In this document: positions 11,366-21,843 of the stretch, in pieces
Position numbering within the stretch: position 1 is the first letter of the stretch
How the letters are laid out: each line of letters starts with the position of its first letter
Assembly: GCA_001051155.2 (NCBI GenBank)
Contig: JYIP02000001.1
Span: 558,001 to 622,000 of the forward strand
Source: Chrysoporthe austroafricana
Lineage: Eukaryota > Ascomycota > Sordariomycetes > Diaporthales > Cryphonectriaceae
Reading direction: 5' to 3'
Length of the DNA stretch: 64,000 bases
The notes under the pieces: generated by a model
What the model saw: the letters and a program-made list of their open reading frames with translations, nothing else
Database searches by the model: none
Told to the model about the DNA's origin: nothing
Position numbers and translations under genes: made by a program

Positions 11366-13402
11366 GCCCTTGTAGTGGACTGGTATGTGTATCGCACCCG
11401 GGTCGTCGCCAAGTACGAGCCCTGAGTCGGTGTCCCTGCACCGGCCTCTCCACGAGACAGCCTTCTCGCCCCTTGACATTATCGGAGTCTACAGCCTCAT
11501 CTACATACTGTTGTCGGATCATTTGTCATTGCATCTCCCCCCTTTGCCCTGGTTGTTAAGCAGCCCTACTGTGGATACGATAGACTCATCATTCGGAAAG
11601 ATCGGTAGCAACATCACGGCCGGAGGGCGAGTTGGCTGTCTTTGATGGTTTGACGGTCGGCTCTGCGACGGTCCCTTACCCGCCTACGGGCCCTATGGCG
11701 CCTCTCCACTTGTATTCCTTCCATACAACACAACAGCAACTCTCTTCTCCATTGTTTGTTTCTCGTGCCAATTTCCTCTCTCCGGCAAGCACATTCGCCA
11801 GCATTTCTCGGTTGGGAGGGACCGGTTCTGTTTTGTTGACTTTTTTTTTCGACTCAAGGAGTAATGCGGACGGGGCACGGGCGGACTCGGGCGGCCGGCG
11901 TTTTGAACCCCCGATTTGCTGCAGTTGTTTTCTTCTCTTTGTTTTTTCGACGCACGGACAACGGACGGACGGGCAGGCGGGGGACCTCCCACGCGCGGCA
12001 TGAGGCCCATTGGGATAGACGGAGGCAAACTTTGTGTTGGGAAGACCACCGCCGGCTTTTGGTAACGGCGCGGCCGGCGGGGCGGGCGGTGTCCGATGTT
12101 GTGGGGGGGGGAGAGGGGGCGGTATGGCAGCGAGCTTGGCAGAGCGGCATATCATCGCGAGAACGTGGCGTCGGGAGAGAGGGCCGGGCCAGCCAGCCAG
12201 GCAGGGGGGGAGGGCGAGAGGGTGAGAGAGCAGCCGTACGTAATGCACAGACATGTCACATAGACGGTAGCGGGAGGGTGTGCTACCCTGCATGCTGAGT
12301 AGCGAATGGAAATACCGAGATTGATGTATCTGTCTGGGCTTGTCGTCTGGGCTTGTCTGGTGGTAGGCGGTTGTCCCTATTTACAGGTGCCCTCTCATCT
12401 GGATGTGGTGTACTGGGGGGACCTAGAGGGGACCCGAACAGTGACAAGAGGTGGTGAGCCGTGCTCGGTACTGGCTGGCTGGCTGGCTGGGGTGCTCGGG
12501 AGGTCTACATCTGGGTCCGGGTGCTGTACTGCCAAAGGCTGGACACGGTCATCAAGTGTTTATGTTCACGAGTTCATCACATCTCGTCTGTGTATTTTGC
12601 TTTGGTACAGGGTATCCTTTCTCCCCCCGCCCACCGGGCACATGCTGCCTTCCACATGCTGCCTTCGTTTCTAGGTGTGGCCGGTCGATCTATACAAATC
12701 TTTTGTACAATCCTCCCCTCCCCGGGCTGTCGTCCGTCATACGAGTGAAGTCCCTCCCTTTCTGCTTGAGCCCCGGTGGACGCCTTTCTATGCCTTGGAA
12801 CGATCTTCCCCTGACCCTCCTGGTTCTTAATCCCGGATAGATGCCTATGCCGCGGAATGACTGCCGTCTCCCGACTCCGGGGGGGGGTGTCTGAGTGGTG
12901 AGGCTGCTGATCTGCGTCTCATCTTGAAGACGTCTTGGCTGGATGAGTGGAGGTTCGTCTCGGTCTCGTGGTGGTGGTGGTGGTGGTGGTGGTGGTGGTG
13001 GATGAGTGGATGAATAGAGAGAGAGAGAGAGAGAGAGAGAGCAGGACGGGTTTTGTGTTTGAGGGGGTCTCTAGATGGAGATATGATGCGCCCTTTTCTG
13101 TAGGATGGAGTTGAGAGTCGACGATGAGGCCGGAGGGAGGGAGGGAAGACCCGGGATGAGATCCGGACATAGAACCGTCGTAGGCTCCTCACACGCCTGA
13201 GGGATGGGCTCATCCAGGACGGCCTGATGATCACGGCCGTGTGACAGGCGGCGTAGCAGCAGGAGGACACCCGGGCGACCCCCCGCACCGGAGAGGCTCC
13301 GGCCCCGACGGATGCATCCATCACCTCAGCCCCTCAGACCGATGATCCATCCTCCTCTCTCCCTTCCTCCTCCCGAGCCAACGAACCAGATCTAGGACGG
13401 CC
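11366..13402. other. Intergenic region between the GID1 homologue and the SAM/metaxin gene
   Basis: No gene could be supported. The interval between the two convergent genes holds both 3' untranslated regions. Notable low-complexity tracts are a CTGG cluster near 12475, a GGT trinucleotide run at 12969-13000 and a GA run at 13016-13041. Confidence 0.55.
12969..13041. repeat. Adjacent (GGT)n and (GA)n microsatellites
   Basis: About ten GGT units are followed after 15 bases by about thirteen GA units. Both lie downstream of the minus-strand SAM/metaxin gene, close enough to be in its 3' untranslated region. Confidence 0.85.
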
Positions 13403-14079
13403 TTAGCTCTCCCCCGCGCCCCAGCCCCCCTCGAGGACCGCCCGCGCGTGCGCCACGAGCCGCGGGCAGCCCCGCACGATGCGCCGCAGCGTGTCGTCGC
13501 CCCACGCGGCGCCGGGCCCGGCGTAGTCGTCGTGCAGGACGAGGTGGGTGTAGCTGAAGACGGCGGCGTCGAAGAGGGCCGGGCGCGGGGCGCCGAAGAA
13601 CCAGGGGCCGGGGGGGCCTCCTCCTCTGCCTGCTCCTCCTCCTCCTCCTCCTCTTCCTTCTTCGTCGCTATCGTCGTCGTCAACAGCAGCCCCGTCGGCC
13701 AGGACCGCCTCCAGCGCCGCGAAGGCCTTCCGCGCGCCCTCGTACACGGCCTCCGTGTCGACCGCATCCCGGCCGCCCAGCGCCCAGGCGAGCAGGTCTC
13801 CCGCACCCCCGGCCGACAGCGACCAACCGCCGCTGTCACCGGCCGCCGTTATAGCCCCCGAGGCGCGGGCGACCTCGGCGCGGGCGGCGGCGCGGAGCTG
13901 GCGCAGCAGGGCGGCGCGGATGGGCGCGGCGCGCGAGGCCGGGTCGACGTACAGGCGGCGCAGGAGGGCTTCGTTGGCGGGAGCGAGGTAGAGGGCGCAG
14001 AGCCAGGCGGCGCGGACGGGCCCGTCGAGGAGGGCCTGGTAGGCCTGCTGGCGGCGGTGGCGGGCGTCGGGGGTCGGGT

Positions 14080-14133
<54 letters not shown>

Positions 14134-14732
14134 AGGTGGTGGTGGTGGTGGTGGCGGCTGTGGTGGGGGGCGCCGAGGGGTTGGTGCTGCCGTGCTGGCG
14201 GGCGTAGGAGTCGAGGCGCGAGGCCGGGACGGGGAGGAGGCGGCGGGCGTCGAGGCGGTGCTCCGGGCTCGGCGGCAGGGCGGGCTGGAGGAAGGGGAGG
14301 GCGCCGGTCGGGGAGGCGTGGTTGGTAGACGGCCGGGTGTCGTGCGCGACGCCGGCGAGGCGGAGGTAGGCCTGCGGGCGTCATGTCAGCACGCGCCTGT
14401 TCTTTCATTCATCACGACGCGTCGGCCGAAGGGGAGAGGGGGAAGGACCACGAGGGCCGTCCACCGGCCGGCTGACTGACCTGCCACTTCAGACACGAGG
14501 GGTTGTAGCTCGGGCGGCCCCCCGCGGCGTCCTCGTCGGACGTGAAGACGTAGAGGGTGGGCAGGGCGCCCGGGGCGGGCGCGCGGCGGGGGAGCGCGTT
14601 GGGCGGGAGGGTGGCGAGGGGCACGGCGGCGAAGAGGCGCTGCAGGGGCGCGGGCACGGGCGGGATCCAGCTGCGCGAGGGGTCCCTACTGCCGCCGGCG
14701 CCGGCGCCGGGTCCGGGCTGGGCGGAGGTCAT
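13403..14732 (-). CDS. Metaxin/Tom37-type subunit of the mitochondrial outer-membrane SAM complex
   Basis: Likely component of the sorting and assembly machinery that inserts beta-barrel proteins into the mitochondrial outer membrane. Exon 1 is 14732-14481 (84 codons) and exon 2 is 14371-13403, giving 406 residues; the 109-base phase-0 intron runs from gtcagt to cccgcag. The N-terminal thioredoxin-like half shows LPTLYVFTSDEDAAGG, PSCLKWQ|AYLRLAGV and ASPTGALPFLQP. The C-terminal GST-like half ends with PWFFGAPRPALFDAAVFSYT and DDTLRRIVRGCPRLVAHA, characteristic of the metaxin fold. A Thr tract (17 Thr, Ser, 6 Thr; bases 14081-14152) and an Asp/Gly-rich loop (VDDDDSDEEGRGGGGGG) are lineage-specific inserts. 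No transmembrane anchor is visible. It could be the Sam35 or the Sam37 orthologue; sequence alone does not decide. Confidence 0.78.
14081..14152 (-). repeat. In-frame ACC/ACG microsatellite encoding poly-threonine
   Basis: Seventeen consecutive Thr codons, one Ser codon and six more Thr codons lie inside the SAM/metaxin gene. The other two frames of the same tract would read His-Asp or Arg-Pro repeats, but only the Thr frame connects the conserved N- and C-terminal halves. Length polymorphism between strains is likely. Confidence 0.85.
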
Positions 14733-15034
14733 CGCGCCGCACCGCCGAGGCGGGAGAGAGGTCGTCTGGCGCGGCTGGCCTGGTCGGTCCCGGGGATTAA
14801 CGAGAGGCGCGTGGGGCGCGGGGCAGTGCAGTCCAGGCCTCGGCTGGGCAGGTCGGGCAGCCAGGAGTGCGCGGTTGTGGGAAGAAGAGAGAGATAGAGG
14901 GAGGAAGGGAGGGTTAGAAAGAACGCAACGCGAGGCGAGGCTGAGGGAGGGTGACGTCGGGCACGGCGAGGCTGCGGCGGTTGGGCGGGCGGGTCAGGGC
15001 TGGTTGGTTGGGTGGGGTGGGAAGACAGGGAAAG

Positions 15035-15036
<2 letters not shown>

Positions 15037-15080
<44 letters not shown>

Positions 15081-15146
15081 GGGGCCGGGCGGGGGAGGCC
15101 GCGCGCCGGGCCGGGCGCCGTGTTTCCCCCGGCCCCCCCCCCCCCN

Positions 15147-15178
<32 letters not shown>

Positions 15179-15209
15179 GGAGGAGGGGGTGGTAGGGGGA
15201 GGGGGAGAG

Positions 15210-15258
<49 letters not shown>
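15037..15258. other. Assembly join: single N inside homopolymer runs
   Basis: A run of about 36 A is followed by about 12 G, a short GC-rich segment, a C run, one N at 15146, a long G run, G/A-rich sequence and about 49 A. Two homopolymer-rich contig ends joined by one unknown base is the simplest reading, so the true sequence and length here are unknown. No biological feature should be inferred across the N. Confidence 0.85.
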
Positions 15259-15260
<2 letters not shown>

Positions 15261-16509
15261 AGCGTTGGGTAGCTCTGCAGGGGACGCGCGCGCCGAGGCA
15301 TGCGGCGAGATTTTACCCGGGTCCCCCACCGCGCGTCTCGCGCCTGCACCCTCTTTACATGCCTGCTAGCCTGACGATTCTCTCTCTGCTGCCCGCTGGG
15401 TACTCACTCCGTACGGACTGTAAAGATCTACTTTGTACGCCTTCAGTAGAACGATGCTTGGTAGGAGGGAGAGGCTCTCTGAACGGACTGATGCGTGGCA
15501 GGTGCATGGCAGGTGTATGGCAGCTGGCACGCGGGGCGGTGACCCTGCGCATCATGCCTCATGCCTGGTACGAGGATACCATACGTGTATACATATTAAT
15601 AGGTAGTAGTAGTCTCCATGAGACGAGGCCTGACCGCGGGCTCCTCAGTTGGGCCGGGACGAGACCAGAGGATATGCATGAAGGAAAAAAAAAATCACTG
15701 AAGGGGTTCTCTGCCAAGTTCAGGGTCCTCCAACACACGACTCGAGCTGTCGTCGGGCCATTTTTTCTTTCTTTTTTTTTTTACTATAGTAAACTTTCCC
15801 CTGCCCTGTCCAGGCCTCGGCGAAATATCCCTGACCGCCATCGAAACGTCCCTCTCTCGGTGCTTCTCGGGCATATTTTTTTATCGTCCCCATCACCGCC
15901 CCGCGAGAAAGAGATAGACAGCAGTGACAGACAGCACAGCACAGGGCCCGGCCGGAGGGTGGTGGCCGCAGCGGAGCCGACGACAGGGCCCGCCGCCCCC
16001 CCTCCCCCCTTTCCGAGATCTCCCGCCGTGAATCTTAAGACTGTGTCAATAGCGCGGTACGGACGTACTTAGCATAGGCAACCCTGTTGTTATTTAACTC
16101 AGGTGCTCAGGTACGGCTGCACGCCATGCGCGTCCGCATGTACGATATGGTTTGTGTCCATCCATGCCCCCGCTCCCCCCCCCTGGCGCCCACCCTTCCA
16201 CCCTGCGGCGCCCTTTTATGTCCTCCGTTGTCCCTCTCTGCCCTGGTACCGTGGGAGGCGCAGGGGGACGAGAGGCCGCGACGGACGGCCAGGCGAGGCC
16301 GGAAGCGTCTGCCGTTGCTGTGTATTGCGCATGTGTATATGCCTTGTGAACTGGGGTGCCGCGGCCAGGGCTGGCTCCCATGGTATCTTCTTGTCTTATC
16401 GCGAGGGGGCCCTCGGGAGAATACAGCGCGGGCGGTGACGTCGCAGATCCCTGAGAAGACAGACCCCTGGCCGACTGAGGACAGCGCTGGCTGGACCTGG
16501 CAGGGTAAT

Positions 16510-16511
<2 letters not shown>

Positions 16512-16555
<44 letters not shown>
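16512..16555. repeat. (CT)n microsatellite
   Basis: Uninterrupted CT dinucleotides in intergenic DNA. A second, shorter CT run occurs at 16837-16863. Confidence 0.9.
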
Positions 16556-16559
<4 letters not shown>

Positions 16560-16834
16560 GATGATCCCCTCCTCGCTCTCTGGCGGCGCGCGCGAGGAGG
16601 AGCAGGATGGCCTGACCGCGGCCCGGCTTTTCTCTCCCCCTTCTCTCTGCCGACACGCCTCGACGTCTGGATCGGGCCCTGGGGCCTCGAACCATGCGGG
16701 ACAATACTTGCGCACCGAGACTGCTACCGCCCGGTGCTACCGACCGCTGCTGCTACCCATGTTGCGGACGGGACGTGCAGTGCAGTGCAGTTGCGGTGCT
16801 TAATATTACCTGCTACTACGGGAGGTCACGGGGC

Positions 16835-16866
<32 letters not shown>

Positions 16867-18459
16867 TCCCAGGCCCAGGTCCCCAGGTCCCCAGGTCCCC
16901 AGGTCCCCTCGTGTCCCCCCCCCCAAAAAAACCCCCCTTCGGTGCTAACTCGGCAAACAGGAGGTACCTCCCAACGCGGGGTCCCCACGCGCAGATCCTC
17001 GGCTGATCCCCCGCCCTGCGGTGGGAACGGCGCCCTCCCCTCCCGCCCACCCCGTTGTACCTCCTGTTAAGGGCACAGGCAACCCCAGAACCGGCGCTCC
17101 TTTCCTCCGGTACGTGATACTCCGTCCCTGGCCTGGCTTTCAGCTGGGGAGGCCAGCTCGAGATGGTGCACGAGGGGGAGGAAACCTGGGCGGATAGATA
17201 GGATAGAAGGGGACTTGACTCGAGGAGAGGCACACCTAGAGCGAGAGAGGGAGAGAGTAGAGACAAAGAGAGAGAGAAGAGAGAGAGAGGCAGCGCACCC
17301 GGCTGGCCGCGTACCCACTTCGTCGCCCTCTCGCGGCCTCGCCTCTCTCGTCCCGGTTCGATAGATAGATAGCCTCAGGCGCCTTCTCCCCTATCGCCCG
17401 CCGGCAGGGACCTGGGGGGGGCCTGGGACACACACGGACAGAGACCCAGCAGGTACATACATACTTACATACATACATAAAAGGGTAAAAGAGGAGCCCG
17501 CCCGTGTGCTGCTGGTGGTGCTGCTCGGAGGGACGCCGACGGTGACATCTCTCTCTCTCTCTCTCGTCGGGCAGGAAAGGAAGAAAAAAAAAAAAAATCA
17601 TCATATCTACGCGCCAGACGCCAGCCGCAGCCCAAGTCGCAATCCAGTCGCCATCCAGCCTAGAGATCTCGTCCAATCGCCTCCCGGCGCAGCCCAGCGC
17701 AAGTCCAGTCCAAGTCCAGTCCAGTCACCAAACCACACCACACCACACCAACACAACGCCACACACCGCTTCTGCCTTGCCCGCCGCTGCGCTGCGCTTG
17801 CGCTGCTCTGCCTCGCCTTGCGCTGCCCTGCCTTGCCTGGCCCGCCTGGCCCGCCTACTGCACAACAACGAACGGGCTCTGCCGGCAGCCGACTAAGAAT
17901 ACTACTACTACTTCTACTGCTGCCGTCTTTCTCTCCCTTCTCCCCGTCGGAGACACACCTCGCGCCGCCTTGCTTTGTCTCCTCTTACGCCGCCCGCCTA
18001 CTCCACCTCCCCATCTCGCCTCGCCTTTCGCCTCGAACTCGCAAATCCTCCTTTCCCCTCTCCATCTCCTCCACCTCCACCACCCACCTCCTCCTCACCA
18101 GACCACCCGCCCTGGTCACCCCATCCGCCATCGCCATCGCCGCCGCCGCCCGCACGCCCGCACCCTCATCGTCGTCATCAGGCTGCCTGCCCGCAGCAAC
18201 AGAGCCTCGCCGCCGCCGCCGCCGCCGCCGCTCTGCAGCCAGCCTTCCTCCACCTCGGCTCCCTGCCCGCGGAGGGCCACCCAGCTACCGACCTCCATAT
18301 CTCTCACACACACATACACACACAATATACACACGAGAAGCGACAGCACCTATCACCTACCGCAGCCGAGCTCGCCCCACCTACTTCACCTCCCAAGAGA
18401 GAAATCCCCTACCAGAGGGAAAAAAAAAAAAAAAACGAAAGAAAGACAAAAAGACAGCC

Positions 18460-18699
18460 ATGGACGCCCCGCTGTCGTCGCCCACCCACCAGCAGGCCCA
18501 GCCCGCCACCGGCGGCTGGCCGCAGGCCAAGGGCGCATTCGGCGCCGTCGTGCCGCCGCCGCCCGCGCCCGCGCCCCGCGACGCCAAGCCGCCCTCCACC
18601 GACGCCTTCCTCAAGGACTTCACCCTCGTCGCCGAGGCCGCCAAGCGCGCCCAGGTCGCCGTCATGATCCGCGACCTCGAGAATGTCGGCCTGTCATAG
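18460..18699 (+). CDS. 79-residue conserved-looking protein of unknown function
   Basis: Single-exon frame starting at an ATG in excellent context (cagccATGG) directly after an A-rich leader, and ending in TAG. I do not recognise the family. The N-terminal half is Pro/Ala/Gln-rich and probably disordered. The last 30 residues (STDAFLKDFTLVAEAAKRA, then QVAVMIRDLENVGLS) form a predicted amphipathic helix and look like the conserved part. No signal peptide, transmembrane segment or cysteine is present. The unusually long C/T-rich leader and codon use typical of highly GC-rich fungal genes (almost all third positions G or C) support expression. It could also be the last exon of a longer protein, since the frame is open upstream without a stop to 17506, but the upstream translation is low-complexity. 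Confidence 0.6.
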   Translation: MDAPLSSPTHQQAQPATGGWPQAKGAFGAVVPPPPAPAPRDAKPPSTDAFLKDFTLVAEAAKRAQVAVMIRDLENVGLS

Positions 18700-20159
18700 G
18701 CAGGCCCCACAGCGCCTGCGCGCGCGGCCGCACGGCCGGCTGCTGTCCATCCCCGCTCCCTCCCTCAACTGAAGGAAAACAATTGGTTCTGAGTATTGGT
18801 GGTGTTGGCGGTGGTGCTGTTGCTGCTCTACGGCCTGTTGCAGTGGGGGAGAAGGAGGGGGGTTGTTTCTCGGGATAAGGTGGTAGCCGCGCGGCGGCCT
18901 GCTGCACATGCTCGGGCGGGAAGGGACACGGCGAGGTTTAGGGTTCTATCCTGCACCTGGGAGCATCGCAGCCGCAGACTGGGACGGCTCAGGACCTCTA
19001 GCGATACCTGGAAAGGCTGCACCTGGGCGTCTTTCGAACTGGGCGCTCTCCGCACCCCCAAGGTCCCAGCACGGCTCGCCGACGTACCGAAACCCAGGGG
19101 AGAGCTTGCATCCTTATCCCCCCCCCCCTTCTTCTCACAAAGAAAGAAAGAAAGAAAGAAAAAAACACACAAAGAAACTTGTCGGCTTATCGGTCGGTGT
19201 TGGTCGGAAGGAAAGGGGACATATTCCACGGACGGACGAATAATGGATGGGCATGGTTTACCGCCGGGCGTCCCCCCATCGAAGACGCGGGCCCCGGGGG
19301 GCGGAGCGGACGGGCAAAAAGGGTGCATGCATGCATGGTCTTTGGGGGGGGGGGACAGCACGAACAGCATATTCAAGGGAACGGGAAAGGGGCAGGGAGG
19401 CGCACGGAGTTGGGCAACGGGAGGCTTCAATGATATCCCTTCTCGGCTTCATTTTTTTTTTTTTTGTTTCTTTTCTATTTTTGTTTTTTATTGTCTTGTC
19501 TTGTCTTTGCTTACGCCCTATATCGGTATTCATGTGTGTTACCTACCGTGGTACAGTGTGTGTTCCGCCGCTGTCTGTGGACCCCGGCGGGGGAGGAAGG
19601 AGGAGGTCGATGGCTGGCTGTGCGCGGCTGCGCCTAGAGGCTGGCACAGACGGCTCGTCTCGTCTCGTCTCTCTCTGTATCTCTTTTCCCCGGCTTCATA
19701 GATATATATATAAGTCAGACGCGGCTTCGGGTCAGAGAGGCCACGGGCGGGAAAAGAGCCCGAGGCCCAGAGGGGGGGGCGAGATTGCGGACCAGACAGA
19801 CGCTAGATAGGGGGAATGAATGGATCTCTCTACGGGGGCCATCTCGGTGCGTTACTATTAGAGCTAATAAGAAAGAAGCCCGTTATTCTTTTACTTTTAG
19901 AGACCCTATGGACAGACAACACGCGCCGGAACCTCCTCCCAGAATCATGCGCCCCGTCCGTCCGGCGGCGACGCCGATGCGCCCTTCACACTGCTCCCGC
20001 CCGCTCGCTTTACACCACAGGCTCGTTGCGACGGTGCTCTCTCTATCCATCACTCACAGCGGGCTCAGCTCATCACAGTCCATGTGTCGTCGGCGCGGCA
20101 GGGCAACCACCAGAACTCCCCGTTGGGTGTCCAGACCCGATGGCGGCGGCGGTGGCTCC
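18700..20159. other. Intergenic region between convergent genes
   Basis: No gene could be supported. The left part is the 3' untranslated region of the small protein gene and the right part that of the dehydrogenase. GAAA tetranucleotides at about 19138-19160 and T-rich sequence around 19450-19510 are the only notable patterns. Confidence 0.5.
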
Positions 20160-21843
20160 CTACAGCTTGGACAGCAGGTGGATGCCGCCGTCCAGGGTGA
20201 GCGTCGCGCCGTTTACGAAGGCACTGTGGGGTGGGGAGGCCGTATCAGCGATGGGGTGTTGATCTCCATGTCGAGGTCACTTTGGGGGAGGGGGGGGCCA
20301 GTTGGACCAGGCTACAACTTCCTTTTCCCGCCTCTCTCTCATTCCCTCTCATTCCCATCGACGTGAAAGCAGGGCAGAAGAAGGCAGGCAGAGACACACA
20401 ACACAAGCAACCAGACAAAGACACAAGATAAAAGAGAAAAACTCACCCCGCCCGCCCGCACAGGAACAGACACGCCCCCGCGGCGTCCTGCGGCGTCCCG
20501 ATGCGGCCCAGCGGGTTCGCATCCGCGAGCTCGTCGCCGGCGGCGTCGAGCACGGCGCGCATCATGCGGCTGGGAAAGGGGCCGCACGCGAGCGTGTTGA
20601 CGGTGACGCCGCGCGGGCCGAGCGCGACGGCCGCCGTGCGCGTCAGCTGGTGCAGGCCGGCCTTGCTGGCGCTGTAGGCGTAGTTCTCGAGGGCGGGGAC
20701 GCGGATGGCGTCGATGCTGCCGATGTTCACGACGCGCGCCGGGTCGCCCGCCTCCTGCCCGTGCGAGCCGCGGCCAGCCTGCTCGAGGAGCGGCGCCAGG
20801 AGCTGCGTCAGCGTGAACACGCGCTGCAGGTTCAGCGTCAGCAGCTTCGTCCACGCCGCGTCCGGGTGCGTGTCGAAGGGCTCGCCCCACGCCGCGCCCG
20901 AGTTGTTCACCAGCACGTGCAGCCCCGCGGCGCCGCCCTCGCGCCGCGTCAGCTCGGCGGCGAGGGCCTTGCACGCCTCGAGGGACTGGAGGTCCGCGGG
21001 GAGGGCGATGGCGGTCCCGCCGGAGGGTTTCCCTGGGGGTTCGTGTCAGTGGGAGGTCGGGAGAGAAAGGGGAGGGGGAAGCGAGGATATATGGTTCGGT
21101 GGTGGTGGTGGTTTTGGGGGGGGGGGACAGGTGACGAGCCGCCGGCAGAAACCTTCCCGCCATCACACACACGGACACAGACGTGGGTGAGGGATGCCGG
21201 ACAAGGCTGCGACGCCCTGGAACAAGGTGGTAAGACGGCACAGGCAAAGACGTTTTTGAAGGGAGGGAGGGAGGGACGGCCACGGCCGGGCGGCCCGTTT
21301 CTTCTTCTTCTTCTTCTTCTTCTTCTCCTTGGTACGCACCCAGGGCGGTGAGCTCCGCCGCGGCCTCCTCGCAGGCCTTGCCGTCGCGGGACGAGATGTA
21401 CACCTTGGCGCCGTTCGCCACGAAGCCCTCGGAGATCATGCGCCCGATGCCCTTGGCGCCGCCGGTGACGAGCACCACCTTGCCCTGTTTTTGCGGTGTA
21501 AGTTGGTTAGTAAGTGAGGGCGGGCTTTTTTTTTTTTTTTTCTCTTCTCGCGAGAGAGAGAGAGAGAGAGGGAGAAACAGAGACGTGCGTATAAGGTATA
21601 GAAAACACTCGTGAGACGCGTACGCGGCGGGGACGTCTCCGCCGCGGCCGCGGCCCGTCATCCTCTTCCTCTTCCTCCTCCTCCTCGTCGTTCTCGGAAA
21701 GACGAGGCTGAGACGCCGCGCGGTGCTGGCCTCTGGGAGGTTGTCTGACGGACGGGCATGCACACCTCGGCTCGGGGACCGACCGCCGACGGGGGAATAT
21801 AGTATCGACTCACCTTGACGTTGAAGAGGGAGTTGACGTCCAT
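20160..21843 (-). CDS. Short-chain dehydrogenase/reductase (RhlG/FabG-like)
   Basis: NAD(P)-dependent oxidoreductase of the classical SDR family; the substrate is unknown. Exons are 21843-21814, 21484-21340, 21032-20447 and 20223-20160, giving 274 residues with consistent phases 0, 1 and 2. The cofactor motif TGGAKGIG is at residues 17-24, NNSG at 101-104, the catalytic Ser at about 164 (NIGSIDAI) and Tyr178-x3-Lys182 in YAYSASKAG. After these, the PFPSRMM and NPLGRIGTPQDAAGACLFL segments and the C-terminal NGATLTLDGG are typical of fungal RhlG-like reductases. All catalytic residues are present. The three introns are long for a fungus (223-329 bases) and packed with low-complexity sequence such as CTT, T and CT runs. 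The first exon codes only ten residues; its ATG is the only in-frame one that splices cleanly. Confidence 0.88.

Larger units (their letters stand above)
14733..18459. other. Intergenic region and long 5' leader of the small gene at 18460
   Basis: No coding region was supported in this 3.7-kb interval between divergent genes. It contains the assembly join at 15.04-15.26 kb, CT dinucleotide runs at 16512-16555 and 16837-16863, an ACAT-type run near 17455-17480 and a strongly C/T-rich stretch from about 17.7 to 18.4 kb. That stretch is probably the promoter and 5' untranslated region of the small gene. Confidence 0.55.

Noticed and set aside
14951..15300. Lys- or Gly-rich coding frame across 15.0-15.3 kb
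   Set aside because: It is poly-A and poly-G around an N at an assembly join, not a gene.
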